The translations under genes were made by a program, and so were the position numbers. The notes under the pieces are model-generated. The model worked only from the letters and a program-made list of their open reading frames with translations. It had not been told where the DNA came from and did no database searches. From assembly GCA_016234555.1 (NCBI GenBank), contig JACRBJ010000020.1:1-57092 (forward strand): a stretch of 57,092 nucleotides of DNA, read 5' to 3'. Source of the DNA: Chloroflexota bacterium (lineage in GTDB: Bacteria; Chloroflexota; Anaerolineae; Anaerolineales; Villigracilaceae). This document shows positions 51,448 to 57,092 of the stretch, piece by piece (within the stretch, counting starts at the first letter, position 1; every line of letters starts with the position of its first letter).

Positions 51448-52950
51448 ATGAGTCTAAAAAATACATTATTCAATCTGTTGGGGAGGGCGAACCCGCGCTT
51501 TTTGAAGCTGGTGGAGAAAAGTTTGAAGTCGATGCCCGGGGTTGGGGACAAGGTCGAAGGCGAGTACGATGAGATCATGTCCAAGTTGGAGGGTTCGCTC
51601 AAGCCGTACAAAGGCAAGTTCGAGGCGTTCACTAAACTCCCCGAAACCGGACGTCCCCGCGCTGAGGTCCTCGCCGATATGGAAGCCATGCGCGAGGCGG
51701 AGGAAGCCCACTGGAAGGACGGCTACATTTCTGGTGCGGTCTATCACGGCGACCAGGAACACATCGATTTTTTGAACAAGGTCTACGCCCTGAACTCGCA
51801 GAGCAACCCGCTTCACTCGGACGTCTGGCCCAGTATAAATAAATTCGAAGCTGAAATCGTCGCTATGACTGCGGACATGCTCGGCGGGGCGGGACAGGAC
51901 GTCTGCGGGACGGTTTCTTCGGGCGGCACCGAAAGCATCATGCTGGCGATGAAGACCTATCGCGATTGGGCACTGGAGAAGAAGGGCATCACCAAGCCTG
52001 AGATGGTCGTGCCGGTTACGGCGCACGCGGCGTTCGACAAAGCCAGTCAGTACTTCAACATCAAGATGATCCACATCCCCGTGGACGAAAACTTCCGCGC
52101 AGACGTGAATGCGGCGCGGAAGGCAGTCAACCCCAACACGGTGGTCATCGTCGGGTCAGCGCCCAGCTTTCCGCACGGAGCGATTGATCCCATCGAGGAG
52201 TTGTCCGAGCTTGCCCGTCAGCACGGAATCGGTTTCCACACCGACGCTTGCCTCGGCGGATTCGTCCTGCCGTGGGCGGAGAAACTGGGATACCCCGTCC
52301 CGAAGTTTGACTTTCGCCTGCCGGGCGTGACCTCCATGTCGGCGGACACGCACAAGTACGGCTATGCCGCCAAGGGGACTTCCGTCGTCCTGTATCGCGG
52401 ACAGGAGTTACGGCATTTTCAATATTACACCAGCACCGAATGGCCCGGCGGACTGTACTTCTCGCCGACCTTCGCGGGCAGCCGCCCTGGGGCGTTGAGC
52501 GCGGCTTGCTGGGCGGCGATGACTTCCATCGGCGCGGACGGCTACATGTCAGCCACGAGGAAAATCCTTGAAACGGCATCAACTATAAAGAAGGGTGTGA
52601 ACGAAATCCCAGAGTTGCACGTGCTTGGCGACCCGCTTTTCGTTGTCTCCTTTGCCTCCGAGATTGTAAACATCTACAAGGTGCTGGATTACATGTCCCA
52701 CAAGAAGTGGAGTCTGAACGGCCTGCACAAACCGACCTGCATCCACCTGTGCGTGACGTTACGCCACACCCAGCCCGGCGTGGCGGAGCGCTTCCTCGCG
52801 GATTTGCGCGAGGCGGTGGAGCACGTCAAGGCGCACCCTGAAGAGAAAGGCTCGATGGCTCCCGTCTACGGCATGGCGGCGACCTTGCCCCTACGCGGGA
52901 TGGTCAGCGATTTGTTGAAGAAGTATTTGGATGTGATTTTCAAAACTTAG
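51448..52950 (+). CDS. Sphingosine-1-phosphate-lyase-like PLP-dependent enzyme
   Basis: 500 aa from ATG 51448 (GGAGAG upstream). Group II decarboxylase/S1P-lyase fold: the N-terminal region [23 protein letters not shown], the cofactor loop [18 protein letters not shown], the base-stacking residue in [16 protein letters not shown], and HTDACLGGF and the Schiff-base lysine in [15 protein letters not shown]. These fit S1P lyase better than glutamate decarboxylase. S1P lyases cleave phosphorylated long-chain or other amino alcohols to an aldehyde plus phosphoethanolamine. The bacterial substrate is not known here. The FGGY kinase gene upstream could make the phosphorylated substrate. Confidence 0.9.
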   Translation: MSLKNTLFNLLGRANPRFLKLVEKSLKSMPGVGDKVEGEYDEIMSKLEGSLKPYKGKFEAFTKLPETGRPRAEVLADMEAMREAEEAHWKDGYISGAVYHGDQEHIDFLNKVYALNSQSNPLHSDVWPSINKFEAEIVAMTADMLGGAGQDVCGTVSSGGTESIMLAMKTYRDWALEKKGITKPEMVVPVTAHAAFDKASQYFNIKMIHIPVDENFRADVNAARKAVNPNTVVIVGSAPSFPHGAIDPIEELSELARQHGIGFHTDACLGGFVLPWAEKLGYPVPKFDFRLPGVTSMSADTHKYGYAAKGTSVVLYRGQELRHFQYYTSTEWPGGLYFSPTFAGSRPGALSAACWAAMTSIGADGYMSATRKILETASTIKKGVNEIPELHVLGDPLFVVSFASEIVNIYKVLDYMSHKKWSLNGLHKPTCIHLCVTLRHTQPGVAERFLADLREAVEHVKAHPEEKGSMAPVYGMAATLPLRGMVSDLLKKYLDVIFKT

Positions 52951-53041
52951 AGTTTGTATGTCATTCTGTGCGTAGCGGCACTGCTCTGACACTGCCTGCT
53001 AGGGCTGTGAGAATCTCCTTTGTTTTATACCGGCATGAAAA

Positions 53042-53066
53042 GAGGTCGGGCATGGCGCTCGACCTC
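53042..53066. terminator. Hairpin between convergent genes, weak terminator candidate
   Basis: GAGGTCG (53042-53048) pairs with CGACCTC (53060-53066). It lies between the lyase gene (plus) and the reductase gene (minus), but no clear T-tract follows on either strand. Confidence 0.4.
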
Positions 53067-53132
53067 GGGTGGGGGCTTTGGGTGGTGGGATGCCGCCCCA
53101 TGTGGAAAAACTTTTGCTATTCCAACGATTTT

Positions 53133-53762
53133 CTAGTAACTAATCAACGGTAACTTTTTGAGCCACATTCTTTCGGTCAATTCCTTCAGGACAAAATCAG
53201 CCCCATCAGCGCGGGAGAGTTGCGTGCCAGAGTCTGGACCAATATAACCGACACGATATTTGCGCGTATGTGCGCCATCGATCAGGCGCGGATACCGTGC
53301 GATGGTCCAATCCAGATCGGAAGCTTTAATGATCTTTACGTTCTCGGCTGAGTCCAGAACGACATCCTTTGCAAGAAGGTTAAGCAGAAAACCAATGAGA
53401 TGGTCGGCAAATTTCGGTTTGTCTTCGGGCTGGCGCACTCCCGCGCCCGTGGTCGAAACCAAACGGCGGACTCCATGTTTTTTCATCCCCGCTACAATGT
53501 TCTTCGCTGAAATTTCCATCATGCGCGCGACTGGCGGGCGTGTCGGTCCCAACGCGCTGATAACCACTTCGTGTCCCGCAATCGCCTCTTCGACTGCGGC
53601 GGCGTCCATCGAGTCACCTTTGAATACCGTTAAATTTGTGTGCTTGACCCCAAACTTTTCGGGTGAGCGGACAAAGGCGGTCGCTGTATGCCCCGCATCC
53701 AACGCCTGTTCCACAACTTTCAAACCAACTCCGCGAGAGGCTCCAAATACAATAATTTTCAT
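53133..53762 (-). CDS. NmrA/SDR-like NAD(P)-binding protein
   Basis: 209 aa from ATG 53762, set by AAGGAG just upstream and by the start of the Rossmann motif IIVFGASRGVGLKVVEQAL. GD in FKGDSMD, VVISALG and SDLDWTIARYP are typical of atypical SDR/NmrA-like reductases such as NAD(P)H-dependent flavin or biliverdin-like reductases. The classical SDR Tyr-x-x-x-Lys is absent. It follows the TetR gene by 16 bp, so it is likely co-regulated with it. Probable redox enzyme or redox-sensing protein; substrate unknown. Confidence 0.85.
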   Translation of the reverse strand: MKIIVFGASRGVGLKVVEQALDAGHTATAFVRSPEKFGVKHTNLTVFKGDSMDAAAVEEAIAGHEVVISALGPTRPPVARMMEISAKNIVAGMKKHGVRRLVSTTGAGVRQPEDKPKFADHLIGFLLNLLAKDVVLDSAENVKIIKASDLDWTIARYPRLIDGAHTRKYRVGYIGPDSGTQLSRADGADFVLKELTERMWLKKLPLISY

Positions 53763-53778
53763 TTTTCTCCTTTCGAAT

Positions 53779-54339
53779 TCATTGCGACAATAAAATTTTG
53801 AGATGTTTTGCAACTGTACGCAAGGGATTGCCTGTATGATAGGTGCGGCTGAGAATAATTCCGCCTTCGACCGCGGCGGTAATAAATGTTGCAAATTCAT
53901 CCGCTTTTGCCTTTGTATATCCGTTTTCGATCAGTTTTTCCCTGAATGCAGCAGTCAGCAACGTGTAAGCATCCCGACAGGCAAGATTAATCCTTTCGGA
54001 TTTCGAAGCGGTTTCCATTGCCACCGCTGTCAACGGGCTTCCCGCCGCAAAATCCGACGATTCCACGTGGTTGGCGATGTTCAATACAAAATCGTGGATC
54101 GCCTTTGCCGCGTTACCGTCGCCGCTCAACCCGTCTTGTATGCGTTGGGCGGTCACTTTGCCAGCTTGTAAAACCGCCTCCGATGTGATCTGTTCCTTTC
54201 CTTCGGGAAAATAATGATACAGCGAACCTTTCGGCGCGCCGCTTTCTTTGACAATTTCATTCAAGCCCGTTCCGTAATAACCCTGCTTTTCCAGCAGGTT
54301 ACAGGCGGTTTGCAAAATATGTTCACGGGGATTTCCCAT
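53779..54339 (-). CDS. TetR-family regulator of the LmrA/YxaF type
   Basis: 186 aa from ATG 54339. The N-terminal helix-turn-helix (HILQTACNLLEKQGYYGTGLNEIVKESGAPKGSLYHYFP) has the TGLNEIVKESGAPKGSLYHYF form of the LmrA/YxaF (QdoR) group. The C-terminal ligand domain (SDFAAGSPLTAVAMETA) also fits this group. Those Bacillus repressors sense flavonoids or antibiotics and control redox and efflux genes. A matching operator is in the divergent promoter region upstream (54410-54427). It likely represses its own operon and the divergent NmrA-like gene. Confidence 0.9.
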   Translation of the reverse strand: MGNPREHILQTACNLLEKQGYYGTGLNEIVKESGAPKGSLYHYFPEGKEQITSEAVLQAGKVTAQRIQDGLSGDGNAAKAIHDFVLNIANHVESSDFAAGSPLTAVAMETASKSERINLACRDAYTLLTAAFREKLIENGYTKAKADEFATFITAAVEGGIILSRTYHTGNPLRTVAKHLKILLSQ

Positions 54340-54409
54340 ATCAACCTCAACAGTTTGTCTGATCGAAGGATGTCGTTTGTCATCCTTTCCAAAATCAGGG
54401 AATAATGTT

Positions 54410-54427
54410 ATTATAACGACTGGTCTA
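54410..54427 (+). promoter_or_regulatory. Operator matching the Bacillus LmrA/YxaF box
   Basis: ATTATAACGACTGGTCTA fits, with two differences, the AWTATAtagaNYGgTCTA box I recall for LmrA/YxaF. It overlaps the TetR promoter and abuts the plus-strand -10 TATAAT (54428-54433), so both divergent promoters could be repressed. The consensus is from memory and should be checked. Confidence 0.55.
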
Positions 54428-54433
54428 TATAAT
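54428..54433 (+). promoter_or_regulatory. -10 element of the divergent NmrA-like gene
   Basis: TATAAT preceded by a poor -35 (near ATGTTA). It lies 24 bp before ATG 54458, with AGGAG (54443-54447) as ribosome-binding site. Confidence 0.55.
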
Positions 54434-54457
54434 GTCAAGCATAGGAGACCAAAGGAA

Positions 54458-55315
54458 ATGTCGTCCCCGATTTTGGTCGTTGGCGCGCTCGGAAATGTGG
54501 GCGCGGAAGTTGTCAAACAGGTTTTAGCCAGAGGTGGAAAGGTTCGCGCGGCGGATATTGATGTTCAAAAACTCAAGGATAGATTCGGCGGCGCTGTGGA
54601 AGCGGTCCGTTTCGATTTTACCGACCCCACCACCTTTGACGCGACCTTCAAGGATATCAGGAAAATGTACTACATGCGCCCGCCCCACCTGACGAACATC
54701 CGGCGGGATGTGAAGCCGTCCATGGATGCGGCAAAACAGGCGGGCGTTACGCACGTTGTTTTTCTTTCGCTGATTGGAATTGAGGGCGCAAAATACCTTC
54801 CGCATCACAAGGTGGAAACTCATTTTCGTAAACTTGGGATGCAAACCACTTTTCTGCGCTGCAGTTTCTTTATGCAAAACCTGAATACCACCCATTGTAA
54901 GGAGATCAACGAACGGAATGAAATTTTTGTGCCTGTGGGCAACGCTAGGACCAGTTTCATCGATGTCCGCGATATTGGCTTGGTTGCGGCTTTGGCGTTG
55001 ACTGAAGAAGGACATGCTGCAAAGAATTATGATTTGACGGGAAGCGAGGCTCTCGATTATTGGGAAGCGACAAGGATCATGAGCGAGGAATTGGGGCGCA
55101 GGATTAGTTATCGCAATCCGAACCCCCTGTATTTTTTGATTGAAACTGTGCGCAGGGGGACGCCATTCATGTTCGCTCTCGTGCAGACGGGATTGTACAC
55201 ATCCACGCGATTTGGAATGGCGAAATATGTAACGGGCGAAGTAGAAAAACTAACGGGGCGCAAATCAATCTCATTTCGACAGTACGTGATTGATTATAAG
55301 GACAGCTGGCTTTGA
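54458..55315 (+). CDS. NmrA-like NAD(P)-binding reductase (azoreductase-type)
   Basis: 285 aa from ATG 54458. Rossmann motif ILVVGALGNVGAEVVKQVL, then AVRFDFTDPTTF, YYMRPPHLTN, VVFLSLIGIEGAKYLPHHKVE and FLRCSFFMQNL, as in NmrA-like NAD(P)H:quinone or azo reductases and related ergot-alkaloid-type proteins. The catalytic Tyr/Lys pair is not obvious. It is divergent from the TetR operon and shares its operator region. It probably detoxifies quinones or aromatic compounds when the regulator is induced (inference). Confidence 0.88.
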   Translation: MSSPILVVGALGNVGAEVVKQVLARGGKVRAADIDVQKLKDRFGGAVEAVRFDFTDPTTFDATFKDIRKMYYMRPPHLTNIRRDVKPSMDAAKQAGVTHVVFLSLIGIEGAKYLPHHKVETHFRKLGMQTTFLRCSFFMQNLNTTHCKEINERNEIFVPVGNARTSFIDVRDIGLVAALALTEEGHAAKNYDLTGSEALDYWEATRIMSEELGRRISYRNPNPLYFLIETVRRGTPFMFALVQTGLYTSTRFGMAKYVTGEVEKLTGRKSISFRQYVIDYKDSWL

Positions 55316-55317
55316 GG

Positions 55318-55398
55318 GTCGGGTTTTATCCCGACAGGGAATAGCATCAAGCTGATCTTTTCAAAACAAAAGGAGCCGTCCCAAACTGGACGACTCCC
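55318..55398. other. Two hairpins after the NmrA-like gene
   Basis: GTCGGG/CCCGAC (55318-55323 and 55330-55335), immediately after the stop, and GGAGCCGTCC/GGACGACTCC (55372-55381 and 55388-55397), one G-T pair. Neither has a strong T-tract. The second resembles a dispersed repeat. Confidence 0.5.
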
Positions 55399-55444
55399 AA
55401 TTACCAATTATTCGGATTAACACGGATTAGCTTACACTAGATAG

Positions 55445-56372
55445 ATGGCATGGAGACCGACCTATCTAGCTCACGAACAAATGGAAGAACAGCAGCTGGA
55501 AGGTGGCCGCTAGTTAAAAGCTGGCAAAATGTCACAAGCAGAAATAGCTCGACACTTGGGTGTAGTTGAGCGACAGTTAGCGATTGGGCCAGGAAAGTGG
55601 AAGAAGAAGGCGTTTGAGGTATGCGAAAGTGGAAAGCTACAGGAGGCGTGTCAAAACTGACGAAGGAACAAATTCAAAGGCTGAAACGATTTCTGGATCG
55701 AGGCGCAGTGGCTTGCAGGTTTGGTATAGATCGCCGGACTCTGCAACGTGTGGCCGAATTGATTGAGCGATAATTTGGTGTGACTTATCATCCGAATTAC
55801 CTGAATCGTCTATGGGTAAACTGGGATTCAGTCCGCAAAAGCCTTTAACGTGTGTTGTGAAACAGAAACGAGAATTGGTGAAGGTCTGGCTGGAGCGAGA
55901 TTTGGCCAGGATAAAAAAGTCGCGGCGACTGTGCGCAGACGATCGTCGTGCTTTATCCATGGCAGTAGCCCTGACCCTTTCGGACAAAATCTACGAGCGG
56001 CATTTTGACGGTGCGATCCGAAGTGAGCAAATCATTGGGACTCTTAACCATCTGCATGGACATGTTCGTGGTCAAATCATCTTGATTTGGGATCGAGTTC
56101 GGATCCATATTAGCAAGAAGGTCCAAGGCTATCTTTCTGAACATCCTGAAATCCATATTGAACTATTGCCTGCTTATACACCTGAATTCAATCCAGAAGA
56201 ATATGGTCATGACAACGTCAAGCAACATCTCAGAAATGCTCGACCATCCAATAAAAACGAAATCCACTTGATGCTTGACCACGGTTTTGCCCACTTGCGA
56301 CGGCAACCTGATTTATTACTCAGTTTCTTTCACGCTACAGGTCTTTCTGTTAGACAATTATGGTTAACCTGA
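55445..56372 (+). pseudogene. IS630-family transposase, broken
   Basis: The reading frame is broken in several places. The first part, MAWRPTYLAHEQMEEQQLEGG then after a stop KAGKMSQAEIARHLGV, is the N-terminal HTH of IS630 transposases. Another segment (near 55660-55770, KEQIQRLKRFLDRGAVACRF-like) continues the HTH linker in a shifted frame. An open frame (55812-56372) gives the catalytic end, with ILIWDRVRIHISKKVQ and LLPAYTPEFNPEEYGH. Between RIKKSRRLCAD and DRRALSMAVAL, about 35-40 residues normally holding the first catalytic Asp are missing. The copy is therefore inactive. Terminal repeats were not identified. Confidence 0.85.
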
Positions 56373-56487
56373 ATAGGTGCAGGAAAATTCGAGGCCACAC
56401 GTACGCGAAATGCTTGACGCAAAGCGTGTCGCAGATTGATTGCCACGATTACCTTAATTTGCACGCCAACTTTTACTCCATCCACAA

Positions 56488-56916
56488 TTATTTACTTTGT
56501 TCCTTGTTTTCAGATGCCTGAAATAGCGTGACTTGCATACCATCGGGATCCTGGAGACGCACATTATAATCACCCCATGGGGTCATGACGGGTGGATGAA
56601 TCAATGTCGCTCCATGTGCGAGTAATCGCTCCATCGCTGCTTTCAAGTCTGGCACTTGAAGTGCAAACCGAATCTGTCCGCTAATACGCCGTCCCGCTTC
56701 GAGTTCATCAATGGTCTCTGCCTGCGCTTCATCGAAAATCTCCAGGGTGGCTTTCCCCATGTTAAGAATGAGCGCCTGACCTTGCCCGTTGTTCCAAATT
56801 GCGGCAGGTTCAATTCCTAGTCCATCGCAATAGAATTTCACCAATCGTTCGTACTCACTTGTTGTGATTGCGACACGCAATTCATGAACAGGATGGTTTG
56901 AATTTGGCGTAGCCAT
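56488..56916 (-). CDS. VOC-superfamily (glyoxalase/bleomycin-resistance-like) protein
   Basis: 142 aa from ATG 56916 (AAGGAACG upstream). It has VHELRVAITTSEYERLVKFYCDGLGIEP, a glyoxalase-type first beta-alpha unit, and RFALQVPDLKAAMERLLAHGA, VMTPWGDYNVRLQDPDGMQVTLFQ as the second unit. VOC proteins often bind a metal through His/Glu residues. The first-unit His (PVHELR) and the last-unit position (QVTLF instead of an Glu-bearing strand) do not make a clear complete metal site, so function may be binding rather than catalysis. It sits between two transposase genes and may be mobile. Confidence 0.88.
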   Translation of the reverse strand: MATPNSNHPVHELRVAITTSEYERLVKFYCDGLGIEPAAIWNNGQGQALILNMGKATLEIFDEAQAETIDELEAGRRISGQIRFALQVPDLKAAMERLLAHGATLIHPPVMTPWGDYNVRLQDPDGMQVTLFQASENKEQSK

Positions 56917-56997
56917 GTTGTTGAGCGTTCCTTTCGGGGTTAGTATTTCATAAATGCTCTGTTGCAAACATCTGAGTGAGCTGGTAGATTTAAGGGC

Positions 56998-57092
56998 ATG
57001 AACCAACGAGAGAGCCGCTATGTAAAAGTCGCCAAAATTGCATATCGCCTGACCAAACAGGCATTGCCAAAGTATTCACACGCCAAGAGTCC
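56998..57092 (+). CDS. Start of a probable transposase, cut by the window edge
   Basis: ATG 56998 begins a frame open to the end of the window (31 codons), MNQRESRYVKVAKIAYRL then TKQALPKYSHAKS. The basic start and the ALPKYSHAKS string resemble the beginning of some IS4/IS5-type transposases, but the fragment is too short to name a family. It is divergent from the VOC gene. Confidence 0.4.
   Translation, partial: MNQRESRYVKVAKIAYRLTKQALPKYSHAKS

Larger units (their letters stand above)
54410..54438 (-). promoter_or_regulatory. Consensus promoter of the TetR/NmrA operon
   Basis: On the minus strand -35 TTGACA (54438-54433), 17-bp spacer and -10 TATAAT (54415-54410): a perfect sigma-70-type match. 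The LmrA/YxaF-like box fills the spacer and -10, so bound repressor would block it. Confidence 0.8.

Noticed and set aside
1..57092. CRISPR array
   Set aside because: No regularly spaced direct repeats with unique spacers were seen; the repeats present are palindromic or in coding tandem arrays.

Overview
The window looks like chromosomal DNA from an uncultured or poorly studied member of the Chloroflexota, class Anaerolineae. The reasons are inferential: many kinase-less multi-GAF proteins, Thr/Pro/Ser-rich linkers on surface proteins, fused DMSO-reductase B/C subunits, and scattered palindromic intergenic repeats that also sit inside genes. No rRNA or other decisive marker is present.

Layout. 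(1) 1-2883: 3' part of a respiratory molybdopterin oxidoreductase and a fused FeS/membrane-anchor subunit; both carry palindromic repeat elements inside the reading frame. (2) 2919-3542: RNase H with an N-terminal viroplasmin-type domain, then a 430-bp repeat-rich gap. (3) 3972-8880: plus-strand signalling operon of a triple-GAF histidine kinase, a REC-GAF histidine kinase and a winged-helix response regulator, ending at a bidirectional terminator (8946-8990). (4) 8993-45247: the main feature, about 36 kb of 21 closely packed or overlapping minus-strand genes. In transcription order: two stand-alone receiver proteins, twelve membrane sensors sharing one GAF cassette (with a 74-aa membrane peptide and two orphan solute-binding lipoproteins between them), a ParA-type ATPase, a 1477-aa soluble PAS/GAF hybrid kinase with two receivers, a threonine synthase fused to a receiver domain, and an EamA transporter. 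(5) 45248-45885: leader and regulatory region with a near-consensus promoter, a hairpin terminator, a tRNA 3'-half and other foldable segments. (6) 45886-49627: a zinc-ribbon membrane protein, tRNA-Gly(CCC), a polyprenyl diphosphate synthase, a HAD hydrolase and a putative secreted cysteine-peptidase-like protein. (7) 49783-52950: an FGGY sugar kinase and a sphingosine-1-phosphate-lyase-like PLP enzyme. (8) 53133-55315: a TetR regulator and two NmrA-like reductases around a divergent promoter carrying a match to the Bacillus LmrA/YxaF box. (9) 55445-57092: a deleted IS630 transposase, a VOC-family protein and the start of what may be another transposase.

How region 4 may work (inference): none of the twelve membrane sensors has a kinase, cyclase, phosphodiesterase, phosphatase or methyl-accepting domain, yet the operon contains exactly one histidine kinase and four receiver-bearing proteins. 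The simplest model is a modular array in which interchangeable membrane sensors converge on one soluble hybrid kinase through shared GAF/coiled-coil surfaces. ParA would position the complex. The stand-alone receivers and the threonine synthase-receiver fusion would be outputs. The identical C-terminal truncation of all twelve sensors inside a GAF fold, and a GAF C-terminal half at the start of the kinase, suggest a testable docking mechanism.
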